A stretch of DNA of 64,000 nucleotides. Source: Kineococcus endophyticus (lineage in GTDB: Bacteria; Actinomycetota; Actinomycetes; Actinomycetales; Kineococcaceae). The notes below the pieces were generated by a model. It saw nothing but the letters and a program-made list of their open reading frames with translations. It had not been told where the DNA came from and did not search any database. The stretch is taken from the NCBI RefSeq assembly GCF_040796495.1, contig NZ_JBFNQN010000016.1:1-64000 (forward strand), written 5' to 3'. How positions within the stretch are numbered: position 1 is the first letter of the stretch; each line of letters begins with the position of its first letter. The position numbers were made by a program, and so were the translations under genes. Positions 56,060-63,842 of the stretch are shown here, piece after piece.

Positions 56060-56074
56060 CCGGTCGGTATACTC
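56060..56074 (+). promoter_or_regulatory. Promoter and TetR operator between EamA and TetR genes
   Basis: The segment contains CCGGTCGG followed by a clean -10 element TATACT (56068-56073). With the preceding A this is ACCG-GT-CGGT, the ACCGNNCGGT pattern bound by many TetR proteins, overlapping the -10 of the rightward promoter. It is 25 bp before the TetR GTG start codon. Confidence 0.6.
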
Positions 56075-56098
56075 GCAGTGCACCCACGAGGAGGTCCC

Positions 56099-56737
56099 GT
56101 GCCCGTCCCCACCGTTCTCGACGACGTGACGCCGTCGGCCCTGCGCCCGGTGCTCGCGCCCCTGCCCGCACTGACCGAGGCGGGCGACCGGCTGCTCACG
56201 GCGGCCTCCCAGCTCTTCTACGACCGCGGCGTCCGGGCCGTCGGCGTCGACCTGATCGCCGACACCGCCGGGACGACGAAGAAGACGCTCTACGACCGGT
56301 TCGGCTCCAAGGACGCCCTCGTCGCGCTGTACCTGCTGCGCCGGGCGCACCGCTGGCGCGAGCACCTCGCCGCCCGGCTGACCGAGGGCGGGCGGCACCC
56401 GGTGCTGACGGTGTTCACGGCCCTGGAGACGTGGATGGGCACGCAGCACCGGGGCTGCGCCTTCGTCAACGCCTACGCCGAACTCGGTGGTGGGCCGGGC
56501 GCGCAGGACCACCCGGCCGTCGCGGTGGTCCGGTCCGAGAAGGCGTGGATGCGGGCCCTGTTCGACGACCTGACGGGCGAGGCGGAGCTGGGCGGTCGCG
56601 TGCACCTCGTCTACGAGGGGGCTCTGGTGCTGCGCACCGCGGGCGGCGACCCGGACGCGATCGCCGCCGGCCGGGACGCCGCGGCGGCGCTGCTGGCCGG
56701 AAGGTCCGACCCGCCGCAGCGGTTGTCCCCGGCATGA
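56099..56737 (+). CDS. TetR-family transcriptional regulator
   Basis: 212 aa; GTG with GAGGAGGT upstream. HTH: VGVDLIADTAGTTKKTLYDRFGSKDALVALYLLRR. RGCAFVNAYAELGGG repeats the motif of the TetR at 11132, making the two paralogues. The ATGA overlap at its end shows that it is co-transcribed with the DUF427 gene. Probably represses the divergent EamA exporter and itself. Confidence 0.87.
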   Translation: MPVPTVLDDVTPSALRPVLAPLPALTEAGDRLLTAASQLFYDRGVRAVGVDLIADTAGTTKKTLYDRFGSKDALVALYLLRRAHRWREHLAARLTEGGRHPVLTVFTALETWMGTQHRGCAFVNAYAELGGGPGAQDHPAVAVVRSEKAWMRALFDDLTGEAELGGRVHLVYEGALVLRTAGGDPDAIAAGRDAAAALLAGRSDPPQRLSPA

Positions 56738-57105
56738 GCACCCGCGAGCACCTGGAACCCGGCCCGGACCACCCGATCACCGTCACGCCGACCGACGGGG
56801 AGGTCGTCGTCCGCGTCGGCGACACCGTCGTGGCCCGCACGACGTCGGCCCTGACGCTGCAGGAGGCCGACTACCCGTCGGTGCAGTACGTCCCCCTCGC
56901 CGACGTCGACCCGGACGCGCTGCAGCCCAGCGACACCCGCACCTGGTGCCCCTACAAGGGCGAGGCGTCGTACTGGTCGCTGACCGCGAACGGCACGGAC
57001 CTGGCCGACAGCGTGTGGGGGTACCCGGACGCCTCGCCCGCGGTCGGGCGGATCGCCGGCCACGTCGCCTTCTACCCCGACCGGGTGTCCGTCACCGTCG
57101 GGTGA
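56734..57105 (+). CDS. DUF427 domain protein
   Basis: 123 aa; ATGA overlap with the TetR gene. The DUF427 signature: EVVVRVGDTVVARTTSALTLQEADYPSVQYVPLADVD, TWCPYKGEASYWSL and VWGYPDASPAVGRIAGHVAFYPDRVSV. Small soluble fold of unknown activity, widespread in actinobacteria and fungi. Coupling to the TetR gene suggests it belongs to the same response. Confidence 0.9.
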   Translation: MSTREHLEPGPDHPITVTPTDGEVVVRVGDTVVARTTSALTLQEADYPSVQYVPLADVDPDALQPSDTRTWCPYKGEASYWSLTANGTDLADSVWGYPDASPAVGRIAGHVAFYPDRVSVTVG

Positions 57106-57403
57106 GGTGTGCCCGGCGGGGTTCCGGTGACGTGTGACGCCTCAGGACACCGGCGAGCGCTGGGGTCACCCGGCGCCATGGTCCGCCCTGAGGACCGGGC
57201 GGGCGGCGGGGCCGCGCGGAGAAGCGTTCGTCGTCGAGGTGACCCAGTGGTCGCCGCAGGTGACGTCGAGAACGCACAGCACGAGCTGTTGCGTTGCGTT
57301 CCGACACCCATCGCGTCCCTACGGGTGTCAGGACGTCACACACCGCGCGACCGTGGACGTCGCCTGTCTCCCACCGGGCGAGGCGCATCCTGATCAGGTG
57401 CCC
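57106..57403. other. 298-bp region without a convincing gene
   Basis: An ATG-open frame from 57134 runs through it into the hypothetical gene at 57404, but codon content (CC, Cys, Ser rich) looks poor. It contains GACACCC-N13-GGGTGTC (57303-57329), a 7-bp stem with a long loop, possibly the terminator of DUF427 or part of a leader. No other signal seen. Confidence 0.4.
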
Positions 57404-57742
57404 ATGCTGATGGTCAAGACCGGCCTGACGCGTTGGCGCACGGGGACCACCTCGATGCGCGGGGGCGGCTTGGACGACTTCCTCGACGGTCAGCACGTGG
57501 GGTTGCACAACGTGATCGTCCACCGCCCGATCCGCCTGCCCACCGCTGTCGGTGAGCACCTGGTGGAGGTGCGTCAGACGGGGACACGGGGCGGGTGCGC
57601 GGTGACGGCGCGGCTGTCCTTCGACGTACCGGAGGACGGGGTGCAGCGGGTGATCGTGCAAGCCCGACCGGCGCGTCGGTCGTGGGTCTCGTCCGCGAAC
57701 GTCATCGACGACATCGGGATCAGTCCTCGACCGAAGGCGTGA
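57404..57742 (+). CDS. Hypothetical protein
   Basis: 112 aa from ATG 57404; the frame remains open to 57134, so up to 202 aa is possible. The likely protein begins MLMVKTGLTRWRTGTTSM, has GGGLDDFLDGQHVGLHNVIVHRPIRLPTAVGEHLVEVRQ, and RLSFDVPEDGVQRVIVQARPARRSWVSSANVIDDIGISP. Predicted beta-rich, no membrane segment. I cannot assign a family. Codons in this part have high GC at the third position, supporting a gene. It is followed by the HepT gene on the other strand. Confidence 0.5.
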   Translation: MLMVKTGLTRWRTGTTSMRGGGLDDFLDGQHVGLHNVIVHRPIRLPTAVGEHLVEVRQTGTRGGCAVTARLSFDVPEDGVQRVIVQARPARRSWVSSANVIDDIGISPRPKA

Positions 57743-57824
57743 TCTCGCGGGTGACCGGTACGTCGCCCCGCAGGGCGCCTCGAGCGATGGCCCCGGTCGG
57801 GCGCGACGAGCGTGCGTTCCGACG

Positions 57825-58157
57825 TCATTCGCCGGCGTCCTCCAGGAGACGTTCGGCGGCGCGCCGGAGCTCGGGCAGGTCCTGGGTGACGGTGGCGGTC
57901 ACGATGGAGTGGGTGGTGTCGAAGTAGCGGTGGGCGAGGAGGTCGCGCATGCGGGCGATCTCCGACCAGGGCAGGTCCGGCTCCTGGGCCAGCACCTCCT
58001 CGGGGACGGCCTTGACCGCCTCCCCGATCTCGATCAGCCGCACTCGGACCGCGTCGAAGACGAGGCCGTCGGACAGGTCGCCGCGGCGGGTGTGGGCCTC
58101 GATGGCGTCCAGAGCCGCCAGGACGTCCAGCAGGCGCTGGCGGGCGGGCCGGCTCAC
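57825..58157 (-). CDS. HepT-like toxin (DUF86)
   Basis: 110 aa. Four-helix HEPN domain: RLLDVLAALDAIEAHTRRGDL, VRVRLIEIGEAVKAVPEEVL, SEIARMRDLLAHRYFDTTHSIV. The R71-x4-H76-x-Y78 motif (RX4HXY) is intact; it marks HepT proteins, RNases in the HepT/MntA toxin-antitoxin pair. The GTG start overlaps the stop of the MntA-like gene. Toxin encoded second, as usual for this type. Confidence 0.88.
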   Translation of the reverse strand: MSRPARQRLLDVLAALDAIEAHTRRGDLSDGLVFDAVRVRLIEIGEAVKAVPEEVLAQEPDLPWSEIARMRDLLAHRYFDTTHSIVTATVTQDLPELRRAAERLLEDAGE

Positions 58158-58678
58158 AGGAGCACCAGGTCCGCTTCCACGTTCGCCCTCACGCCGGGTT
58201 TGAGCCCGTCGTCGGGGACCAGGTCGACGGGGACGCCGAGGAGGTGTTCGAGTTCACGGCGCAGGCGGCCCAGCGCGAACAGCCCCGTCCCGGCCGGGAC
58301 GTCCACGAGCAGGTCGACGTCGGAATCGGGACGTTCGGTACCTCGGGCGGTGCTGCCGAAGACCCGCACGTGGTGCACGCCGTGAGCGGCGGCAATCGCC
58401 GTGACCTTGCGTCGGTTCCGTCGCAGACGCCGACCCAGGGGCCCGGACAGCGGGGCGTTCAACGGGGAGTCGGCGGCGACCAGTGAGGCCTCGAGCAGGT
58501 GACCGCTGGCGCGCAGCAGGTGCAGCAGGACGGGCACGGAGGGTTGGCGCTGCCCGGACTCGTAGGCGCTGATGACGCTCTGGGTCACTCCAGCGCGCTG
58601 ACCCAGCTGCGTCTGGGTCAGCCCCGCACGAGCGCGCGCTTCCTTCAGCAGCACCTGGGCGGACTCGACGATGGGCAC
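58154..58678 (-). CDS. MntA-like antitoxin with N-terminal HTH
   Basis: 174 aa. Residues 6-66 are an XRE helix-turn-helix (KEARARAGLTQTQLGQRAGVTQSVISAYESGQRQPSV), and residues 85-174 a MNT nucleotidyltransferase domain with GS109-x10-D120-x-D122 (HVRVFGSTARGTERPDSDVDLLV). In HepT/MntA pairs the antitoxin AMPylates the toxin's Tyr. Here an HTH is fused, probably letting the same protein also repress the operon. Encoded first and overlapping hepT by 4 bp. Confidence 0.87.
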   Translation of the reverse strand: MPIVESAQVLLKEARARAGLTQTQLGQRAGVTQSVISAYESGQRQPSVPVLLHLLRASGHLLEASLVAADSPLNAPLSGPLGRRLRRNRRKVTAIAAAHGVHHVRVFGSTARGTERPDSDVDLLVDVPAGTGLFALGRLRRELEHLLGVPVDLVPDDGLKPGVRANVEADLVLL

Positions 58679-58805
58679 GCCTCAACATAGCGGATCGTCG
58701 ATGAGCATGCCTGGCGCGAACGCACTGGGACCGGCCTGGCCGCGACCTCCATGGCCCTGCAGCCGGCCCCACTACGGAGTGAGCCGGCGACGGTTCCCCC
58801 GGGGG

Positions 58806-59630
58806 TCAGCGATGTCCGGACCCGGAGTGGGCGCCGCTGTCCTGCGGCGGGACACCAGTTCCCGTGACGGCGTGCACGAGCGCGGTCTTCGGGTAGTCGC
58901 CGGCGGCGCTCGGCGGCGCGGTCTCGAAGAGGTCGACCATGAGCTGCAGGGGCTGGTCCAGCACCTGCGCCGAGGTGAAGACCACCTCCTCGTCGCACGC
59001 CACGACGACCCCGCGGGCGTCCCAGCGTGCCGACCACGTGTGCGGCCGCCCCGCCCCGACGGGGACGGTCACCTCGGTCATCTCGGTGCGCAGCCGCGGG
59101 TCGTGGTGGGCCTTGATCCCGACCCGGGCGGTCGTGGCGTCGGTGGTGACGGCGTCCGCGTCGACCTCGGCGAGGCAGATCTCACCGCAGTCGCGCTCGT
59201 CGAGGTGCTCGGTGCCGACGAGCCAGACCGCGAGCATGCAGCCGGGGTCGAGGCTCGCGGTGACGGTGACGTCCACCTGCCCCGACCGGGGCGCCCACAG
59301 GATCCGCTGCGGCACCGGGGTCCGGACCACGAGGCCGTCCGGGCGGTGCCGGTGGGTCCCGCGGGTGGAGCCGACGGGGCCGCCGAACGTCGCCGTCTGC
59401 AGGTTCGACACCCGCAGGGGCGCGTCCTCGGGCCGCCAGTCCGGCTGGTCGGCGTCGATCCGCAGCCGCAGCCCGGACGGGCCGACGTCCCAGCGGGCGC
59501 GCGAGCGCTCCGCGGTCGTCCACTGCGGCAGGTAGTGGTCGACCCACCGGTCCGGATGCGCTGCACCGGAGCGGAAGTCCTCCACGAACCCGGCGCTCGC
59601 CGGGTCCAGCCGGGGGAGCCTCCCGCTCAC
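58806..59630 (-). CDS. GH16-like glycosidase domain protein
   Basis: 274 aa from GTG 59630, overlapping the GH15 stop by 4 bp. The jelly-roll pattern: FVEDFRSGAAHPDRWVDHYLPQWTTAERSRARWDV, GTHRHRPDGLVVRTPVPQRILWAPRSGQVDVTVTASLDPGCMLAVWLVGTEHLDERDCGEICLAEVDADAV. GEICLAEVD is the GH16 catalytic segment ExDxxE in a variant form; one Glu position differs from the canonical EIDIxE, so activity is uncertain. No signal peptide, unlike most GH16 enzymes. Encoded after GH15 trehalase-like enzyme; might act on an alpha- or beta-glucan. Confidence 0.7.
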   Translation of the reverse strand: MSGRLPRLDPASAGFVEDFRSGAAHPDRWVDHYLPQWTTAERSRARWDVGPSGLRLRIDADQPDWRPEDAPLRVSNLQTATFGGPVGSTRGTHRHRPDGLVVRTPVPQRILWAPRSGQVDVTVTASLDPGCMLAVWLVGTEHLDERDCGEICLAEVDADAVTTDATTARVGIKAHHDPRLRTEMTEVTVPVGAGRPHTWSARWDARGVVVACDEEVVFTSAQVLDQPLQLMVDLFETAPPSAAGDYPKTALVHAVTGTGVPPQDSGAHSGSGHR

Positions 59631-61432
59631 CCCTCCTGGACCTCGTGACCGTCGGCGTCGTCGCTGCGCTCGCCCCCGCCGCTGGTGAGGTGGTGAGCGG
59701 CGACGACGAGCGGGAAGTGGCTGAACGCCTGCGGGAAGTTCCCGAGCTGACGACGCGAGACGGGGTCGTACTCCTCGGCGAGCAGGCCCACGTCGTTGCG
59801 CAGCGACAGCAGCCGCTCGAACAGCGCGCGCGCCTCGTCGCTGCGTCCGATGCCGTGCAGGGCGTCGACCATCCAGAACGAGCACGCGAGGAAGACGCCC
59901 TCGGACCCCGGCAGCCCGTCGGAGGACTCCTCCGTGCGGTAGCGCAGGACGAACCCGTCCTGCGTGAGGTCCCGTTGGATCGCCTCGACGGTCGCGACGA
60001 CCCGGGGGTCGTCGAAGGGCAGGAACCCGACGCGCGGGATGAGCAGCAGGCTCGCGTCGAGGTTGTCCGAGCCGTAGCTCTGCGTGAAGGTCCCCGTCGT
60101 CGGCGAGACGCCGTTGGCCAGGACGTCGGCGCGGATCTCCTCGCGCACCCGGCGCCAGCGCTGGACCGGGCCGGGCAGCCCGAACTCCTCGACGCTGCGC
60201 ACCATGCGGTCGGCCGCGACCCAGGCCATGACCTTGGAGTGGGTGAAGTGGCGGCGGTCCCCGCGCATCTCCCACAGGCCGTTGTCCGGTTCCTGCCAGC
60301 GCGCCTCGAGGTGGTGCATGAGCGCCTTCTGCAGGTTCCAGGAGTCGTCCTCCTTCTCCAGCCCGGCCTGGCGGGCGAGGAAGAGGCTGTCGAGGACCTC
60401 GCCCCAGACGTCGAGCTGCAGCTGCCCGGCGGCCTCGTTGCCGATGCGCACCGGCGAGGACCCCTCGTACCCCTTCAGCCACGACAGCTCCATCTCCGGC
60501 AGCCGTCGGGTGCCGTCGAGGGCGTACATGATCTGCAGGTCACCCGGGTCGCCCGCGACCGTGCGCAGCAGCCACTCCCGCCAGGCGCCGGCCTCCTCGA
60601 GGTGGCCCGAGAGCAGCATGGCCTGGAGCGTGTAGGTGGCGTCGCGCAGCCAGCAGTACCGGTAGTCCCAGTTCCGGGTGCCGCCGAGCTCCTCCGGCAG
60701 GGACGTCGTGACGGCGGCCACTATCCCGCCCGTGGGCGCGTACGTCATGGCCTTGAGGACGACGAGGGACCGGGTGACGGCCTCCTCCCAGTGCCCTTCG
60801 ACCGTCTCGGCGCGGTTCCAGTCGCGCCAGAACTCCAGGGTGTCCTCGAGGGCGTGGAAGGGGTCGGGCCGGTGCGGGGCCTTCTCGTGGCTGCGGCCCC
60901 ACGTCAGGACGAAGGGGACGCGCTCGCCCTCGCGGACGACGAAGTCGGACACGGAGCTGAGGTCGCGGCCCTCGACCGGGGCGGTGGTCCAGAACCACAC
61001 CGAGTCCGGGCCGGCGACGGCCTCCAGCTCATCACCGCGGCGGCGCACCCACGGCACGATCGAGCCGTAGTCGAAGCGCAGGGTCAGCTCGGAGGTCATG
61101 CGGACCTCGCCCTCGAGGCCCTCGACGACGCGGATCACGTCGGGGTGGTTGCCGCGCGGCGGCATGAAGTCGGTGACGCGGACGGTGCCGTCGGGGGTGT
61201 CCCACTCGGTCTCCAGGACCAGCGAGGAGCCCCGGTAGCGACGGCGGGTGCTGCGGGCGCCCCCGCTCGGGCCGAGCCGCCAGCGTCCGGCGTCCGGGGT
61301 GTCGAGCAGGGCCGCGAAGCACGCGGGTGAGTCGAAGCGGGGGAAGCACAGCCAGTCGATGGACCCCGTGCGGTCGACGAGCGCCGCGGTGTGGAGGTCA
61401 CCGATGAGCGCGTAGTCCTCGATCTTGGCCAC
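59627..61432 (-). CDS. GH15 glycoside hydrolase (glucoamylase/trehalase family)
   Basis: 601 aa from GTG 61432 (GGGGGAAG upstream). N-terminal beta-sandwich: IEDYALIGDLHTAALVDRTGSIDWLCFPRFDSPACFAALLD, then alpha/alpha-barrel: GGTRNWDYRYCWLRDATYTLQAML, GEVLDSLFLARQAG and FTQSYGSDNLDASLLLIPRVGFLP, with LLAEEYDP near the end carrying the catalytic Glu region. The WDYRYCWLRDA motif is typical of GH15 in actinobacteria, including trehalases. No signal peptide; cytoplasmic trehalose or maltodextrin hydrolysis is likely. Confidence 0.88.
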   Translation of the reverse strand: MAKIEDYALIGDLHTAALVDRTGSIDWLCFPRFDSPACFAALLDTPDAGRWRLGPSGGARSTRRRYRGSSLVLETEWDTPDGTVRVTDFMPPRGNHPDVIRVVEGLEGEVRMTSELTLRFDYGSIVPWVRRRGDELEAVAGPDSVWFWTTAPVEGRDLSSVSDFVVREGERVPFVLTWGRSHEKAPHRPDPFHALEDTLEFWRDWNRAETVEGHWEEAVTRSLVVLKAMTYAPTGGIVAAVTTSLPEELGGTRNWDYRYCWLRDATYTLQAMLLSGHLEEAGAWREWLLRTVAGDPGDLQIMYALDGTRRLPEMELSWLKGYEGSSPVRIGNEAAGQLQLDVWGEVLDSLFLARQAGLEKEDDSWNLQKALMHHLEARWQEPDNGLWEMRGDRRHFTHSKVMAWVAADRMVRSVEEFGLPGPVQRWRRVREEIRADVLANGVSPTTGTFTQSYGSDNLDASLLLIPRVGFLPFDDPRVVATVEAIQRDLTQDGFVLRYRTEESSDGLPGSEGVFLACSFWMVDALHGIGRSDEARALFERLLSLRNDVGLLAEEYDPVSRRQLGNFPQAFSHFPLVVAAHHLTSGGGERSDDADGHEVQEG

Positions 61433-61483
61433 GTCGCCATCTTCCCCCGTGCGGAGGGTCTGCGTGACCAGATCGCCCGCGTG

Positions 61484-61720
61484 TCAGCGCAAGTGGCCCT
61501 CGGTGACCGAGCGCAGGTGGCCGGTGGAGACGGAGCGCAGGTGACCGGCGGTGATCGTGACCTTGACGGCCGGGGTCTTCACGGTGACGGCGACGGCGGG
61601 CTTGGCGGAGGTCTTGACGGGGGCCTTCACGGCGGCCGAGGCGGCCGAGGCGGAGGCCGCCCCACCCAGGAGCAGCGCGCCCGAGACGAGGACGGCGGCG
61701 AACGTGCGGTGCTTGGTCAC
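61484..61720 (-). CDS. Small secreted protein with C-terminal GHLR repeats
   Basis: 78 aa from GTG 61720, GAGGGAG upstream. Signal peptide: basic head MTKHRTFAAVLVSGALLLGGAASASAA, cleavage after the second Ala-rich segment. The mature part is Lys/Ala/Val rich (VKAPVKTSAKPAVAVTVKTPAVKVTIT) and ends with three copies of GHLRSV (AGHLRSV-STGHLRSV-TEGHLR). Small and basic, likely extracellular or wall-attached; function unknown. It sits upstream of the GH15 gene. Confidence 0.65.
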   Translation of the reverse strand: MTKHRTFAAVLVSGALLLGGAASASAASAAVKAPVKTSAKPAVAVTVKTPAVKVTITAGHLRSVSTGHLRSVTEGHLR

Positions 61721-61816
61721 GGTGGTGCTCCCTCTCGTTCGTGCGTCGAGACGGTGCGTCACCGACACTCCAGGCATCGGTCCGCATTCCAGCACGCTTG
61801 AGGCGCAGATGGGTAG

Positions 61817-61846
61817 TCTAGAAGCTACTCTCCGTAATCTTCTAGA
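61817..61846. promoter_or_regulatory. AT-rich inverted repeat
   Basis: TCTAGAAG and CTTCTAGA are perfect 8-bp complements around a 14-bp spacer, in the lowest-GC stretch of the window (about 61805-61860). It lies 97 bp upstream of the small secreted protein gene. Likely a regulator's operator or promoter element. Confidence 0.5.
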
Positions 61847-61905
61847 GCATTTGAGCGACTCCCGGGCGCCCGGGTCGGGCCGACACCGGGAACGTTCGCA
61901 GAGGG

Positions 61906-62418
61906 TCAGGCGAAGACCAGCTCCATCTCGAGCTCCTCCTCCGTCGGGTCCAGCACGTACGGGACCCGCAGCCCGTTCTCGACGAACCCCCGGCGACGGT
62001 AGAACGCCTGGGCCCGCACGTTGCGCTCGTGCACGTGCAGCTTCATGCCCGACGCGCCCGGGGCGGTCCGCGCCCAGGCGAGGACCTCGGTGAGCAGCCG
62101 GTCCGCCAGCCCTCCGCCGCGGTGGGCGGGGTCGACGAAGACGGAGACGAGGAAGACGCCCTCGACCGGGTCGGTGTAGGCGCCCATCGTGCCGACCCAC
62201 CGGTCCGCCGAACCGCCCGCCTCCTCGACGCCGACCACCGTGAAGCTGCCCGGCAGCCAGGTGCGTCGCACCCGGAACCGCCACTCCGCCTCGTCGAGCG
62301 TGCGGGCCGTCTCGAGCGTCTCGGCGTACGCCTCGGGGGTGTCGGCCAGCATCCGCAGCCGCAGGTCGCGCCAGCGCTCCCACTCGGGCTCCACGGGCCT
62401 GCGCACCTGCACGGTCAC
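61906..62418 (-). CDS. GNAT acetyltransferase
   Basis: 170 aa from GTG 62418. N-terminal VRRPVEPEWERWRDLRLRMLADTPEAYAETLE; motif A VFVDPAHRGGGLADRLLTEVLAWAR; motif B LHVHERNVRAQAFYRRRGFVENGLRVPYVLDPTEEELEMEL. This ending and the RDLRLRALADAPEAF-type opening are characteristic of a common actinobacterial GNAT group. Divergent from the hypothetical gene at 62509. Substrate unknown. Confidence 0.85.
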   Translation of the reverse strand: MTVQVRRPVEPEWERWRDLRLRMLADTPEAYAETLETARTLDEAEWRFRVRRTWLPGSFTVVGVEEAGGSADRWVGTMGAYTDPVEGVFLVSVFVDPAHRGGGLADRLLTEVLAWARTAPGASGMKLHVHERNVRAQAFYRRRGFVENGLRVPYVLDPTEEELEMELVFA

Positions 62419-62508
62419 GCCCGGCAGCCTACGTCTGGCGGTGGGCCGCCCTGCGTGACAGGCTCACCGCGACAGACGATCGGATCCTCGACGACGAGGC
62501 GGTGGGCC

Positions 62509-63156
62509 GTGAAGCGACGCGTGGCCACGATGACGACGGGCGCGGTGTCGCCCCTGGACGAACTGGAACTGCGCCACGACGGCCACCGGGTCGAACCCGT
62601 CGCCGGAACACGCGCGGCCGACCTGGACGTCCGCCGGGTCCTGTTGTGGTGGAGGGGTTTCGAGCACCAGATCCGCACCCGCGCCGAGGAGCTGCACGGC
62701 GTCGGCCCGGAACTCGAGGACGGTGCGGCCGCGGCCGACGCGGTGCTGCGCGAACGGACCCCGGAACTCGCCGGCGACGTCTTCGCCGCCATCGCCGTGG
62801 GGTTCGGTGCGACGCCCGGCCTGCCGGCGCTCCTGGCCCCCTGGTTCGCCGAGTTCGCCCGGTCGTGCGGCCGCGTCGTCGGCACCCGGGACCTCGCGGA
62901 CGGGGCCCGGGCGGGACTGGCGGCCGTGCAGCGCGCCGGCGGTCCGGCCCCGGGCGCGGGTTCCCTCGTCGACGCGATGGCCCCCGCCGTCGACGCCCTC
63001 GCGGGGGCGGACGTCGCCGACGTCCCGGCCGTCGCCGCCCTCAACGCCGCCTACCGCGCGGCCGCCGACGGCACCCGGCACACCGTCGTCGACGGCACCG
63101 TCGATCCGGGGGCGCTCGCCGTGACGTGGTTCTTCGAGCGGGGGACGGTCGTCTGA
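62509..63156 (+). CDS. Hypothetical helical protein
   Basis: 215 aa from GTG 62509; ATG 62530 (208 aa) is possible. Ala-rich helical composition with many Arg, Glu and Asp residues. Segments: DLDVRRVLLWWRGFEHQIRTRAEELHGVGPELEDGAAAADAVLRERTPELAGDVFAAIAVGFG, then LVDAMAPAVDALAGADVADVPAVAALNAAYRAAADG. No membrane segment. I do not recognise the family. The C-terminus ends AVTWFFERGTVV. Convergent with a GNAT gene, ends 5 bp apart. Confidence 0.6.
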   Translation: MKRRVATMTTGAVSPLDELELRHDGHRVEPVAGTRAADLDVRRVLLWWRGFEHQIRTRAEELHGVGPELEDGAAAADAVLRERTPELAGDVFAAIAVGFGATPGLPALLAPWFAEFARSCGRVVGTRDLADGARAGLAAVQRAGGPAPGAGSLVDAMAPAVDALAGADVADVPAVAALNAAYRAAADGTRHTVVDGTVDPGALAVTWFFERGTVV

Positions 63157-63160
63157 CGCC

Positions 63161-63673
63161 TCACGCGGCGGTGTTCTCCCGCAGCGGTTTCGACAGGTAG
63201 TCGCTGGGGTCGGCGTGCGGCCGCGACCCGCCGTCGTCGAGGAGCTCGACCCACTCGTCGACGACCGGGCCGCCGTCCCAGAGGCGGTAGCCGAGCCGCT
63301 CGTACAGGCGCCGGGGTCCGGGGTCGTCGGGATCGACGGCGAGCCCGATGCGCTGGTGCCCGTCGGCGCGGGCGAGGGAGTCGGCGAGGCGGAGGAGCGC
63401 CGTCCCGGTGCCCTGCCCCTGCGGGAACGCGGCCAGCGCGTTGACCTCGGCGCAGCCCGGCCAGCGCTCGCGCACGGGTGCGTACTTCGACTGCGCCGTG
63501 AGCGAGGCCCGCCCCACGTTCACGCCGTCCCGCCAGGCCAGGAGGTAGTGGCCGCTCCCCTGAGCTTGCACGGCGAACCGCTCGCGGTGGTGGTGGGCCA
63601 GGTGCCGGGAGGTCTCCCCCGCCAGCAGCACGGCGAGGTCGTCCTCGGTGCACACGTCGACGCGCAGGCTCAC
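63161..63673 (-). CDS. GNAT acetyltransferase
   Basis: 170 aa from GTG 63673. Motif A: ALAAFPQGQGTGTALLRLADSLARADGHQRIGLAVDPDDPGPRRLYERLGYRLWDGG; N-terminal LRVDVCTEDDLAVLLAG. The insertion VVDEWVELLDDGGSRPHADPSDYLSKPL at the C-terminus is typical of a group that may act on small amines. The 169-bp gap to the YceI gene contains a palindrome. Substrate unknown. Confidence 0.83.
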   Translation of the reverse strand: MSLRVDVCTEDDLAVLLAGETSRHLAHHHRERFAVQAQGSGHYLLAWRDGVNVGRASLTAQSKYAPVRERWPGCAEVNALAAFPQGQGTGTALLRLADSLARADGHQRIGLAVDPDDPGPRRLYERLGYRLWDGGPVVDEWVELLDDGGSRPHADPSDYLSKPLRENTAA

Positions 63674-63763
63674 CCGGGCGACGGTACGGACGGGACGTCG
63701 CGGTGCCCAGCGGGTTTCGTCGTCGGGGACGCCGCGGCAGCAGACCGGGTCGGGACGCCGACA

Positions 63764-63779
63764 AAGGTGCTTGCACCTT
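63764..63779. promoter_or_regulatory. Inverted repeat before the YceI-family gene
   Basis: AAGGTGC-TT-GCACCTT, perfect 7-bp arms with a 2-bp centre, 64 bp upstream of the YceI-family start codon. A TTGAAG..TGCAA half-site pair follows at 63813. Together they resemble MarR- or TetR-type control of the gene on the right. Confidence 0.55.
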
Positions 63780-63842
63780 GAAGGAAACCGGCGTACCGTC
63801 GTCTCCAGGCAGTTGAAGATGCAAACACTTCTGGAGGACACC

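Noticed and set aside
57303-57329. GACACCC/GGGTGTC hairpin as a terminator
   Set aside because: Only a 7-bp stem with a 13-nt loop and no U tract; too weak to call.
58200-58760. Long minus-strand frame (58254-58772) as a separate gene
   Set aside because: It overlaps the well-supported MntA-like gene in another frame and shows no motif.
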